Below, piece by piece: positions 44,696 through 53,322 of a DNA stretch of 64,000 bases. Position numbers and translations under genes: made by a program. Each line of letters begins with the position of its first letter. Positions within the stretch are counted from its first letter, which is position 1. The stretch is from positions 1-64,000 of the forward strand of contig NZ_JASDDK010000005.1 in assembly GCF_030407435.1 (NCBI RefSeq), in the 5' to 3' direction. This stretch comes from Winogradskyella bathintestinalis. Its GTDB lineage: Bacteria; Bacteroidota; Bacteroidia; Flavobacteriales; Flavobacteriaceae. The notes below the pieces were generated by a model. It was given only the letters and a program-made list of their open reading frames with translations, searched no databases and had not been told where the DNA came from.

Positions 44696-47680
44696 TTAAT
44701 TTTCAATTTTAACTATAGACATATTTCCATTATATGGTTTACTTCCTTTAGCTTTTAAGGCTTCATTGGCATCGCCAATGTAATCGAACTTGTCATAGTA
44801 TATGTAATATTTACTTGTATTCACATCATGGAAGAAATCAATATTAGATTTTCCAGATGCTACCATATTGGTCAAAAACTTATTTCTCCGGTCGGTATCA
44901 CTATGAACTGCAATGATTACATAATAACCGCTTTCAACATTATCAATATTCTTTAAAATTTTAATATTATTTCCAAGAGTCTCACCGAAATCAAAGTCAT
45001 CAGTTTTTAATGGAGAATCACTCATCTGAGTGGTCTGTTTTATACTTTTTAATAGTGCTCTATCTTGGCTATATCGATCTTCTTCGTTGTTAAAGGCCGC
45101 TCGTTTAATTCGTCTTCTTTTTTCGAATTCTGTGGCGATTTTAATCGCTTCGAGTTTTTTATCTAATTGAATTTTCAGTTCGATAGCCTTTAATTGTTCA
45201 TTTTTTAATCTCTTTATTTCTTTTTTATAGAATAGACTCACTTCATCTAATGCAAAGGTTCCTATAGCTGTTCTTTCTTCATAAAGCTGATTTAATTCAT
45301 CAATTTTTTCACTTCGTGATTTAATCACATTTTCTAAATCTGCTTTAATCGCCTTAAGTGCATTATTTTCAGCAGTAACACTTTTAAAAGGTTTTGGTTG
45401 TACTGTAATTCCTTGATCACTTAAATCATTTTCTTCTTTAAGATCCTTAAGATCTTGGTCTTTAATGTTAACAATGTCGCTGAATTGTCTAAATAATTCA
45501 TTTTGTATTAACCTAGATTCTTCAGCTCCTTTTGTTATGTTGTTCATAGATTTAGCCAAATCATCGGTAGCATTAGGGATGACATCTGCCTTAGCTTGTG
45601 CATCAACTTCTGCTTTAGCTTGTTGTTCTGCTACTAGTTTTGCTTGTACATCGGCTTCTTCTTTAGCTTTTTGCTCGGCTACTAGTTTCGCTTGTGCATC
45701 GGCTTCTTCTTTAGCTTGTTGTTCTGCTACTAGTTTTGCTTGTGCATCGGCTTCTTCTTTAGCTTTTTGCTCAGCTACTAGTTTCGCTTGTGCATCGGCT
45801 TCTTCCTTAGCTTGTTGTTCTGCTACTAGTTTTGCTAGTGCATCGGCTTCTTCCTTAGCTTTTTGTTCTGCTAATAGTTTTACTTGTGTATCAGCTTCTT
45901 CCTTAGCTTTTTGTTCTGCTAATAGTTTTGCTTGTGTATCAGCTTCTTCTTTAGCTTTTTGCTCAGCCACTAGTTTAGCTTTTGCATCGGCTTCTGCTTT
46001 AGCTTTTTGTTCTGCAGCTAGTTTAGCTTTTGCATCGGCTTCTGCTTTAGCTTTTTGTTCTGCAGCTAGTTTAGCTTGTGCATCAGCTTCCGCTTTGGCT
46101 TTTTGCTCAGCCACTAGTTTTGCTAGTGCATCGGCTTCTGCTTTAGCTTTTTGTTCTGCAGCTAGTTTAGCTTGTGCATCGGTTTCTGCTTTAGCTTTTT
46201 GTTCTGCAGCTAGTTTAGCTTGTGCATCGACTTCTTCCTTAGCTTTTTGCTCAGCTATTAGTTTAGCTTGTGCATCGGCTTCTGCTTTAGCTTTTTGTTC
46301 TGCTATTAGTTTAGCTTGTGCATCGGCTTCTGCTTTAGCTTTTTGCTCAGCTACTAGTTTAGCTTGTGCATCAGCTTCTGCTTTAGCCATCTGTTCAGCT
46401 TGAATTCTTTCTCTTGTTTCCGCTCTTGCTTCTGCTTGTTTATCAGCTTCAATTTTATCTAATTCAGCTTGTATCTCGGCTAGTTCTTTAGCTTTTTGTT
46501 CTTCTATTAGTTTGGTTTGAGCTGCAGTTTCTTGTTGTGCTTTTTGTTGTTCTGCTAATATTTTATTTTGGTTAGCTTCAGCTTTGGCTTTCGCATTTTG
46601 TGCAGCCACTAAGTTGGCTTGTGTATCAGTTTCTGATTGTTCCTTAGGCTCATTTGTTGCTTTTCGACTTGAGACAACTCGTGATTTGGACGGTTTTGAT
46701 ACACGACGTCTCTTGTTTCCACTAGAAAGAATACTGCTAACTTCATCTTCACGACTGTAATCATAGTAATTATCGTTTTTGAATCTGTATGCTAACGTTA
46801 TTTCGTGAGACGATCCAAAATTATTTAAATCCCCGAAACCCTTTTCATAATTATACTCAATAGCAATTTGTTTTGTAATATTGATTCCTACACCACCAGA
46901 TGCACCATAAAGCGAATTGTAACCAACTTGTCCCCAAATTCCTTTTGGAACTGTTACCATAACGACACCAGAAATGACGGTTTCGTCTTTCTGAAAATCT
47001 GATTTTAATAAGCCTGTAAACTTGCTTTCGTCAAAAAAACCTCTACTACTCATGTAGCCTGTATACATTATATGTGCCTGAATACTTTGTTGCGGATTAT
47101 CTTCTATTAAAGTCGAAGATTCAAAATTATATAAGGCTAAATTGTTAACAGATAGTCCAAAATCTAAAAACTGGGTGCCATAGTTAATACCTGGATTAAT
47201 TGTTAATAGTAAATTCTCTGGTACATTTTGTAAAGATGGATCGTCGAAATTTGTAACCACATTCCCTGTATTAACACCGCTTTTATAAGCACCGATATTA
47301 AGACCGAAAGTTAGATTGCTATCGTGAGCTATCTTAGCATTGTATGCAAAGTTTAAAATACCACCGAAAGTAGTAAGTACGCCATAATTTTGTTGAAACA
47401 AACCAATTCCTGCTCCTATATTTTCACCAAAGCGGCCAGAATAACTTGCTAAATAGGTGAGTGGTGCGTCTTCAAAATCTACCCATTCTCGTTTATTATA
47501 GACGCTGATAAATTTTGTTTGTTCTCTAACGAAACTGAAAGTAGGATTTATGGAATACCGATTAAAAGTTAAAGAATTCCTAGTTGGGATGGCAAGCGAA
47601 ACCACTCCATCATCTTCTTGAGAATAGAATGTCTGTACAGAACAGATACAAATTATTAATATCAAAAGATATTTTTTCAT
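44696..47680 (-). CDS. PorP/SprF-like outer-membrane protein with long coiled-coil repeat and SPOR-like C-terminus
   Basis: A 994-residue protein. Residues 1-310 are a PorP/SprF-type barrel (signal peptide, then SLTFNRYSINPTFSFVREQTKF, IGAGIGLFQQNYG, FGLNIGAYKSGVN, EITLAYRFKNDNYYDYS). A basic linker (KRRRVSKPSKSRVVSSRK) leads into a highly repetitive Ala/Glu/Lys coiled coil (about 345-700, including 17 near-identical 16-residue units at 428-697). Further helices (about 700-890) precede a small C-terminal domain, YYVIIAVHSDTDRRNKFLTN onwards, that resembles SPOR-type domains. The helix could span the periplasm to peptidoglycan. It sits between two type B T9SS substrates and ends 69 bases before the giant adhesin gene. 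Confidence 0.85.
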   Translation of the reverse strand: MKKYLLILIICICSVQTFYSQEDDGVVSLAIPTRNSLTFNRYSINPTFSFVREQTKFISVYNKREWVDFEDAPLTYLASYSGRFGENIGAGIGLFQQNYGVLTTFGGILNFAYNAKIAHDSNLTFGLNIGAYKSGVNTGNVVTNFDDPSLQNVPENLLLTINPGINYGTQFLDFGLSVNNLALYNFESSTLIEDNPQQSIQAHIMYTGYMSSRGFFDESKFTGLLKSDFQKDETVISGVVMVTVPKGIWGQVGYNSLYGASGGVGINITKQIAIEYNYEKGFGDLNNFGSSHEITLAYRFKNDNYYDYSREDEVSSILSSGNKRRRVSKPSKSRVVSSRKATNEPKEQSETDTQANLVAAQNAKAKAEANQNKILAEQQKAQQETAAQTKLIEEQKAKELAEIQAELDKIEADKQAEARAETRERIQAEQMAKAEADAQAKLVAEQKAKAEADAQAKLIAEQKAKAEADAQAKLIAEQKAKEEVDAQAKLAAEQKAKAETDAQAKLAAEQKAKAEADALAKLVAEQKAKAEADAQAKLAAEQKAKAEADAKAKLAAEQKAKAEADAKAKLVAEQKAKEEADTQAKLLAEQKAKEEADTQVKLLAEQKAKEEADALAKLVAEQQAKEEADAQAKLVAEQKAKEEADAQAKLVAEQQAKEEADAQAKLVAEQKAKEEADVQAKLVAEQQAKAEVDAQAKADVIPNATDDLAKSMNNITKGAEESRLIQNELFRQFSDIVNIKDQDLKDLKEENDLSDQGITVQPKPFKSVTAENNALKAIKADLENVIKSRSEKIDELNQLYEERTAIGTFALDEVSLFYKKEIKRLKNEQLKAIELKIQLDKKLEAIKIATEFEKRRRIKRAAFNNEEDRYSQDRALLKSIKQTTQMSDSPLKTDDFDFGETLGNNIKILKNIDNVESGYYVIIAVHSDTDRRNKFLTNMVASGKSNIDFFHDVNTSKYYIYYDKFDYIGDANEALKAKGSKPYNGNMSIVKIEN
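45590..46399 (-). repeat. Seventeen tandem 48-bp repeats inside the PorP/SprF coiled-coil gene
   Basis: The 810 bases encode seventeen units of consensus AEQKAKAEADAQAKLV (16 residues, 48 bases), the last lacking two residues. Units differ at a few positions: K/Q at 4, A/E at 7, A/V/T at 9 and A/T/V at 11. Blocks of neighbouring units share variants, as expected from unequal exchange. The complementary strand is also free of stop codons through the array. Confidence 0.95.
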
Positions 47681-47681
47681 A

Positions 47682-49145
47682 TCACTTCAAGACGGTTATA
47701 GAACCTTTTTTTGTTTGGTTATCAGTTGTGGTGATGATATAATAGTACACTTGATTAATACTAGTAAGGTTTAAGTCGTCTTCTGGCCAATTGTTCAAAT
47801 AATCGTTAGTTTTTAAAACCACTTTTCCGCGGTTGGTCATTATAATAATTTCAGTATTTGTGCCACTTACATATTCTGAAGGTATAATCCAGGTATCGTT
47901 GATTAAGTCACCATTTGGACTAATAATATTTGGAATTTTTTCTACATCAGGAAAAAGATCAAACGCTTCTTCTATAACGAATACATATTCTATTGAAGCT
48001 TCACAACCAGAGGTTTCCGAAATTACGACTGAATAGTCTCCAAATTCTGAAGCTTGAAAAGTAGCTTCTGTTGCACTTGCAATACGGTTATTATTTAAAT
48101 ACCATTCGAATATTGGATTTTGAGCCGTTGTAGTAACGTTAACTAATAAAGTTTCTTCCGACTGCATTTCATTATATTCGGCAACATCGATGGAACTTTC
48201 AAATAATTCACTAATCAAGTCTATAGAACCAGAAGCAGAACAATCTCCTAAATCAACTTGCACTGAGAATGTACCTGATTCGTTAGTTTGGTACATTTGA
48301 TCTGTGGCATTTGGAATTATATTTCCATCTTTAAACCATTGATAAGAATTTCCTCCAATAGTACTTAATGTTGTGAAGCCTTGCTGCGGACAAAATGGAT
48401 TTCCTAAACTCGAAGCAATAGTTGCATTGGCTTCACCAGCTATCGCTTCGCTAATAATAACGCGATTAGAAAATGAATTGGAAGTACAGGTGCCATAATT
48501 TGTTTCTGCAAAATAGGTGCCATTGGTATTAACAGATAAGGTTGGGCCTTCAGCGATAAAAACCGAAGTTGTAGGGCTCGTTTCTTTGTACCAATTAAAC
48601 GTAAGATTAGGATAAAGCAAGGGTGAATCGTTAGAACCATTGCCAGGATTGTCAATCGTTAATAAATAGCTCCCACCAGAACAAAATGCACCTGTTGAAA
48701 CCAAATTGTTAATGGTAAAAGGGGAATCTTGGGCTTTATAATAAGCTGCAAATGGGATAGATCTAGAACTGGTAGCTACAGGAGCACTACTTTTTATTCT
48801 AATACGATAGCCTTCTCCAGCTACTGTTTCTGGCAATGAAAAGCTAAGCGTCGTCGGTGACACTATAACTTCACCTGCATTAGTGGTATGTATAATTACT
48901 GGATCTGAAAAATCACCTTCCGCATCGGATAATTCTATTGAGAACTGATTGCTTTCACCTATAGCAGACGCTGGCGAAAAAATAAAAGTAGTATTAAAGG
49001 TGTTAAATGATTCGCTCGCACATGCCTGACTGAACCCTAAATTTGGTGTACTAATTACAACCTGCGCATTAGCACGTTTCGACATAAAAACGGTAATAAG
49101 GCAAATTCCAAGAATGAATTGGGTTAAGGGAGTAGGTATAAGCAT
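47682..49145 (-). CDS. Secreted protein with type B T9SS C-terminal domain
   Basis: A 487-residue protein with an N-terminal hydrophobic signal (MLIPTPLTQFILGICLITVF, mature after NAQ). Ig-like or PKD-like domains follow (QWFKDGNIIPNATDQMYQTNESGTFSVQVD near 270-300; FEWYLNNNRIASATEATFQASEFGDYSVVISETSGC near 345-380). The C-terminal 85 residues (IPNIISPNGDLINDTWIIPSEY, EIIIMTNRGKVVLKTNDY, YYYIITTTDN) are a type B T9SS sorting domain. It ends one base before the coiled-coil PorP/SprF gene, so the pair is co-translated and likely functions together as substrate and surface partner. Confidence 0.88.
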   Translation of the reverse strand: MLIPTPLTQFILGICLITVFMSKRANAQVVISTPNLGFSQACASESFNTFNTTFIFSPASAIGESNQFSIELSDAEGDFSDPVIIHTTNAGEVIVSPTTLSFSLPETVAGEGYRIRIKSSAPVATSSRSIPFAAYYKAQDSPFTINNLVSTGAFCSGGSYLLTIDNPGNGSNDSPLLYPNLTFNWYKETSPTTSVFIAEGPTLSVNTNGTYFAETNYGTCTSNSFSNRVIISEAIAGEANATIASSLGNPFCPQQGFTTLSTIGGNSYQWFKDGNIIPNATDQMYQTNESGTFSVQVDLGDCSASGSIDLISELFESSIDVAEYNEMQSEETLLVNVTTTAQNPIFEWYLNNNRIASATEATFQASEFGDYSVVISETSGCEASIEYVFVIEEAFDLFPDVEKIPNIISPNGDLINDTWIIPSEYVSGTNTEIIIMTNRGKVVLKTNDYLNNWPEDDLNLTSINQVYYYIITTTDNQTKKGSITVLK

Positions 49146-49221
49146 CAGTTTGGGAATTGTATAGTTCTAGTCTATATGCTATTTAGGTTTTAAAATTGTG
49201 ATTATATATTTTAGGTTGCTA

Positions 49222-50547
49222 TTATTCATCTTCTTGATCATCTTCATCGAATAAGTTGTTTGATGCGATAATTTTGTTGATTCGTAATCTAAAATCTGGC
49301 GATCTATTGTTTTCTGAATCAATAAAAGTTTCAGAATCTGGACCCTTTGAATAGACATTGTCAAAAGCGCGACTTCCGTACCAACTTTCTAAATCGTCAT
49401 TGTTTGTATAGTCTTTTCTGAAAATGTTTCCTTTACAATTGTTAAAATAAGAGCGCGTAAATTGAATCTTTTTAAGATTTTCGTTATTAATGGCAATTGA
49501 AGCATCTAAAATTACGGCAGGTTTAAATCCTGATATTACACTTTTATGAATATTAAATGATGTATCTGGTCCTATAAAAATGGCCTCTTGTACCAAACCA
49601 ACTTTAATATCTGATTTTAAATCATTACTAACATTAAGCAACGTGAGGTTTTCAGCCGTAATAGAAGTCTCTTTTTTAGAAGCGTCTGCATTTTCTTTAA
49701 TATCATAAGAATGAATAGACATACATCGCGATCCATCTGCACTAGAGATATAGGGTGATCTTACGGCTAAAGCATTTTCAATATGCGCCTGTGTACCAAA
49801 ATTAAAAAAGTAATCATCTCTATTAGACCTATAAGAAATAGTTTTAAACAAATCGACTTCACCACCCAATATATTAAAAGAGTTGCCTTGACAATAACTT
49901 ACCATTACATTGTTAATAGTTGTTCGTAATCCTACTCCGGCTAAAGTAAGTCCGCTATAATTTCCGAATTCTTTTGTTTTTTTTCCAGCATATTCAATTC
50001 TAACATATTGCATGTTACCAGCGTCACTATCGCTATTATCTCCTCCATAACTGATATGTTCTGTAGAGGAATGTTTTAATCCAAAATTTAAAGTAGCCAC
50101 TTCACCAAAGGTATTAATAGGTGCGTTGCCTAATATAAAAAGGCCTCCCCAATCTCCTGGTTTTTTATCTGTTTTACTAGACGTAAAGATTATAGGATCA
50201 GTAGGCTTTCCTTCAGCCAAAATTCTGGAACCATTACTAATAGTTAAAGAACCTTTGGTTTTATAATCGCCTAAGATTACAGTACCAGCTTCAATGGTTA
50301 TTGTGGTGCTGTCTGTAACAAATACATCACCTAACAATAGGTAAGTATTACTCTTCGTTAAAGTTGTGTTTTCAGTTATATTACCAGTTAAAATTTGTGT
50401 TGGTTCTTCATAACTAGTTTTATTTGGTTGAAAGTCTGTCCATGTGTCTAACCAGTTGTTGTAGCCAGTTATGCCTTTTTCTTGTTGGGCAAATAAATTA
50501 CCAAACACTAAAAGAAAGAAAAGTGTAGAGGGCGTAATTTTTTTCAT
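49222..50547 (-). CDS. Secreted right-handed beta-helix-like protein
   Basis: A 441-residue protein with signal peptide (MKKITPSTLFFLLVFGNLFAQQ). The body carries repeating short strands typical of pectate-lyase-like parallel beta-helices (TITIEAGTVILGDYKTKGSLTI, RILAEGKPTDPIIFTSSK, GDWGGLFILGNAPIN, MQYVRIEYAGKK, NSFNILGGEVDLFKTISY). Members of this Bacteroidetes family are found with T9SS proteins. Its very acidic end (FDEDDQEDE) lacks a recognisable T9SS sorting domain, so the mode of anchoring is open. It is the upstream-most gene of the minus-strand T9SS run, 76 bases before the type B substrate gene. Confidence 0.75.
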   Translation of the reverse strand: MKKITPSTLFFLLVFGNLFAQQEKGITGYNNWLDTWTDFQPNKTSYEEPTQILTGNITENTTLTKSNTYLLLGDVFVTDSTTITIEAGTVILGDYKTKGSLTISNGSRILAEGKPTDPIIFTSSKTDKKPGDWGGLFILGNAPINTFGEVATLNFGLKHSSTEHISYGGDNSDSDAGNMQYVRIEYAGKKTKEFGNYSGLTLAGVGLRTTINNVMVSYCQGNSFNILGGEVDLFKTISYRSNRDDYFFNFGTQAHIENALAVRSPYISSADGSRCMSIHSYDIKENADASKKETSITAENLTLLNVSNDLKSDIKVGLVQEAIFIGPDTSFNIHKSVISGFKPAVILDASIAINNENLKKIQFTRSYFNNCKGNIFRKDYTNNDDLESWYGSRAFDNVYSKGPDSETFIDSENNRSPDFRLRINKIIASNNLFDEDDQEDE

Positions 50548-50743
50548 AGTAGGTAAATTTAAAGTTTAGATTTAAGGGTTATTTAAACTATATGAGATCA
50601 AACATAAAGAAAATACCCATGAAACACAAATAATATCGATGAAATGCTTAACATTATTTAATTAGTAAGTGCTTTCTCTCATTATATTACTTTTTATCGA
50701 GTAAAAATGGTTTTATTGAATTTTGTTAAATTATGAGGCCAAT

Positions 50744-50777
50744 AAAAAAACCTCGTCAATTAATTAACAAGGTTTTT
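50744..50777 (-). terminator. Terminator of the small secreted protein gene
   Basis: On the minus strand, AAAAACCT...AGGTTTTT with a partly paired GTTAA..TTGAC inner stem and two mismatches forms a long hairpin followed by a run of seven T and ATTGG. It lies about 22 bases after the stop at 50800. Confidence 0.7.
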
Positions 50778-50799
50778 AAACACATATAAATAAAACTAA

Positions 50800-51252
50800 C
50801 TAATCTTTTTTCAAATCTTCGTATGTATGTAAAGATTTTAAGGTCGACTCATAAAATAGGATTGCGGCTATTAAGTCTTTAGTATCTGAATAGGGTAATA
50901 TCGATTTTTGAAACTCTATAGTACTATCAAAATAAGTAATAGAAGCCTCAATGTTATCTTCCAAAGCTTTCTTATTATCTTTTGTATCTGGAATCCCTAA
51001 AGATTTCATAGTAACTCCAGGTTTCGTCGCAAACGCAATATTTGGTAGAATATTTACGATAACTTCAATTCTTTCTATATATAGTACTAATAGATCTCCT
51101 TTTTTTAATTTTTTTAGGTCTTCTCGACTGTGATATTTTGCGATGTTAACTTTGCCACTAATTATACTCTGAGTCTCATTCTTTTTTTGAGCAAAACTCA
51201 TGCTAATCATTAGAAGAAAAATAGCACAAAATAAAGTAGATTTGGTATTCAT
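50800..51252 (-). CDS. Small secreted protein of unknown function
   Basis: A 150-residue protein with a signal peptide (MNTKSTLFCAIFLLMISMSFAQ). The mature part is lysine-rich and mostly helical (SREDLKKLKKGDLLVLYIERIEVIVNILPNIA, then DNKKALEDNIEASITYFDSTIEFQKSI). No family is recognised. It stands alone, is divergent from the intradiol-dioxygenase-like gene, and is separated from the T9SS run by its own terminator. The length, helix content and export suggest a periplasmic soluble protein. Confidence 0.65.
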   Translation of the reverse strand: MNTKSTLFCAIFLLMISMSFAQKKNETQSIISGKVNIAKYHSREDLKKLKKGDLLVLYIERIEVIVNILPNIAFATKPGVTMKSLGIPDTKDNKKALEDNIEASITYFDSTIEFQKSILPYSDTKDLIAAILFYESTLKSLHTYEDLKKD

Positions 51253-51788
51253 ATTTACGCTTTTAAATTAATCTTAGTAGAACAAATCTATACAATTAAT
51301 TACATAAAACAATTAAATATTGACATTTTAAGAAAATAATTTTCACTCATGAAATACAAATTTAGAGGATAAACTACGTCTTTGCTAGGTAAAATGCATA
51401 TTTTATCGATGAAATACTTTTTTTTAATTACGCCTGTTCTTTTCCAATTGTCTCACATAATTTTGATAAATTATATAATTATCGTCTATTGGAATACATT
51501 GAAAATCTTTCTGAAGAATTAGTAGTTTTCTTATATGAATTGGACATTAAAATTATAATATAGATAGAAGGGATAGTCCTTGTTTTTTAATACGTTATGC
51601 ATTAATTAATTCTGATATTTTAAATGCAATAATATTACTTTTTAAAACATAATATTTTAGACCTAGTATTTCATCGTGAAAATTTGTCACTTATTTCGGT
51701 TTGTCGTTAAAATAATGCATAGAGAAGATTTTTAAGGGATTAACCTATAAAAAACAGCAATTTTGGTATAAATCAAAAGTTTAATACC
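51253..51788. other. Long AT-rich divergent intergenic region
   Basis: 536 bases separating divergent genes. No coding-like frame, hairpin terminator, RNA gene or repeat was recognised. It must contain the promoters of both flanking genes. Its length exceeds what two promoters need, so unseen regulation or gene decay is possible. Confidence 0.5.
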
Positions 51789-52394
51789 ATGAAAAGCCTT
51801 ATTCTGTTTTTTTGTTTTATTTGTTTCAATAGCAACCTCAATCCTATTTTTGCACAAGATGCTATTTCCGATCTAAACACACTTATTTTTGATCGATCTG
51901 AAGATCAATTGAAGAACACTGATACGATTCCTGATTTTAGATCAAAAAATAATCAATTAAAATTAACAGGTATTATCTATCAGAGCGATGGTGTAACTCC
52001 TGCTAGTGATATTATTCTATATATTGAACAACCCGATGAACATGGGGATTTCGAATTAAGAAATACAGGTAAAGACCGATATGTTATGCATCGAGGTTGG
52101 GTAAAGACTGACGCAAACGGTAGGTATACATTTTATACGTTTGTGCCAGGAGGAGATAGAAGATTTAATCAATTACAGCAAGTACATCCCATTGTAAAAG
52201 AACCTTCTAAGGATGCATACGCTATTGAAACATTTCTTTTTGATGATGACCCATTATTAACAAGAACTTGCAGAAAACGCATGGCTAAAAAAGGAGATCC
52301 TACTAGAATATTATCAACTAAAGTGGTAGATGGCATATTAGTGGCTGAACGTAATATAGTTTTAAAGCAAGATACCGCTTCTATGAAATCGTAA
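51789..52394 (+). CDS. Secreted intradiol ring-cleavage dioxygenase-like protein with degenerate iron site
   Basis: A 201-residue protein with signal peptide (to about PIFAQ). It follows the intradiol dioxygenase fold: LKLTGIIYQSDGVTPASDIILYIEQPDEHGDF, RGWVKTDANGRYTFYTFVPG, then the TFLFDDDPLLTRTCRKR segment matching the TQxYFxxDP block of catechol/protocatechuate dioxygenases. Active enzymes bind Fe(III) with two Tyr and two His. Where the second Tyr and the HxH are expected, the sequence reads GGDRRFNQLQQVHP, so at most one His remains. It may have lost catalysis or use a different ligand set. It is a single-gene unit with its own terminator. Confidence 0.75.
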   Translation: MKSLILFFCFICFNSNLNPIFAQDAISDLNTLIFDRSEDQLKNTDTIPDFRSKNNQLKLTGIIYQSDGVTPASDIILYIEQPDEHGDFELRNTGKDRYVMHRGWVKTDANGRYTFYTFVPGGDRRFNQLQQVHPIVKEPSKDAYAIETFLFDDDPLLTRTCRKRMAKKGDPTRILSTKVVDGILVAERNIVLKQDTASMKS

Positions 52395-52418
52395 TATTCC
52401 ATCTCCTTAACATCGTAT

Positions 52419-52456
52419 AAAATGTTCTAATAATTAATTTGGAGCATTTTTTTTTG
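52419..52456 (+). terminator. Terminator of the intradiol-dioxygenase-like gene
   Basis: AAAATGTTCTAA pairs with TTGGAGCATTTT (two G-T wobbles) around a nine-base loop and is followed by a T-run. It lies about 25 bases after the stop codon. Confidence 0.65.
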
Positions 52457-52687
52457 TTTTTAATAATCAATAAATATTTAAAATTAGAGTCACCTTTCAT
52501 TTAAAATTTTCTACTTGGTGCTTAGTTTTATAGATGTGCTAATACATCATGTTATGATATAAGTCCTGCATATTATTGACGCTCATACTTTTATTAGAAA
52601 CGCCCAATTATCTCTATAAAAGGGTCTCTGTCTTATTTAATTAGCTAAATAATAAGATACAATTAATGTTACATAATTCGTATTTAT

Positions 52688-52702
52688 TTACTAATTTAGT
52701 AA
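52688..52702. promoter_or_regulatory. Candidate TetR-type operator
   Basis: TTACTAATTTAGTAA is a perfect palindrome around a central T, ending 37 bases before the TetR start codon. TetR-family regulators bind such palindromes to repress their own promoter. A second GTAACAT/ATGTTAC pair around it adds symmetry. Confidence 0.5.
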
Positions 52703-52739
52703 CATTAGATATAATGCGTAATTTTTAATTAATTGAATC

Positions 52740-53312
52740 ATGCCAGAATCAAATGAAACCAAAAGCAAATTGCTTAGAGCATCAAAAACATTGTTCTGGA
52801 AATACGGCATTAAACGTGTTACGGTTGAGGAAATAAGTGAGCAGGCCGAAGTTAGCAAAATGACTTTTTATCGGCATTATAAAAACAAAGAAGCTATTGC
52901 AGAAGCTGTTTTAGAACAGGTCTTTAATAAATCGATGAGACGTTACACTAAAATTATGAGCAGTGATGATGATTTTCGAGTAAAAGTAGATGCCATAGTA
53001 AAACTACAGTACGACGATGCTAAAGGAATTAGCGAAGAGTTTATTGTCGATATTTTAAAAAAAGATAACAGTCCATTACATAAAAAATTAGAAGAGTTAA
53101 ATCAAAATTCTCTACAACAGGTTAAGAAAGATTTTATTGAAGCACAAAGGAAAGGTGAAATTAGAGCAGATTTAAACATCGATTTTATGATGTATATGTT
53201 GAATGATTTAAACACGAAATTAGTGGATAAGCAACTGATAAAATATTATAATACGGAAGAGGCTTTAATTATGGAATTAACAAATTTCTTTTTCTATGGT
53301 ATACTTCCATAA
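52740..53312 (+). CDS. TetR/AcrR family transcriptional regulator
   Basis: A 190-residue protein. The N-terminal helix-turn-helix spans residues about 10-55 (KLLRASKTLFWKYGIKRVTVEEISEQAEVSKMTFYRHYKNKEAIAEAV), a textbook TetR DNA-binding domain. The C-terminal ligand domain is helical (residues 60-190) and not family-diagnostic. It begins a co-directional cluster with a beta-barrel protein 10 bases downstream and an ABC transporter. Like many TetR proteins it probably represses its own operon through the palindrome at 52688-52702 and responds to a small hydrophobic ligand. Confidence 0.92.
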   Translation: MPESNETKSKLLRASKTLFWKYGIKRVTVEEISEQAEVSKMTFYRHYKNKEAIAEAVLEQVFNKSMRRYTKIMSSDDDFRVKVDAIVKLQYDDAKGISEEFIVDILKKDNSPLHKKLEELNQNSLQQVKKDFIEAQRKGEIRADLNIDFMMYMLNDLNTKLVDKQLIKYYNTEEALIMELTNFFFYGILP

Positions 53313-53322
53313 ATAATTCATA

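Larger units (their letters stand above)
52395..52739. other. Intergenic region with a terminator and a palindromic operator candidate
   Basis: 345 bases. The first 60 hold the terminator of the dioxygenase-like gene. The last 55 carry a perfect 15-base palindrome before the TetR start. The middle is AT-rich with no recognised feature. Confidence 0.6.

Noticed and set aside
45590..46399. 48-bp tandem array considered as a CRISPR
   Set aside because: The units are contiguous, in frame and code for a coiled coil; no unique spacers or cas genes exist.
45465..46403. 312-residue plus-strand frame opposite the coiled-coil repeat, Cys/Ala/Ser-rich
   Set aside because: It is the complement of a strongly biased repeat and has no start context or homology; it is kept only as a note in the repeat finding.
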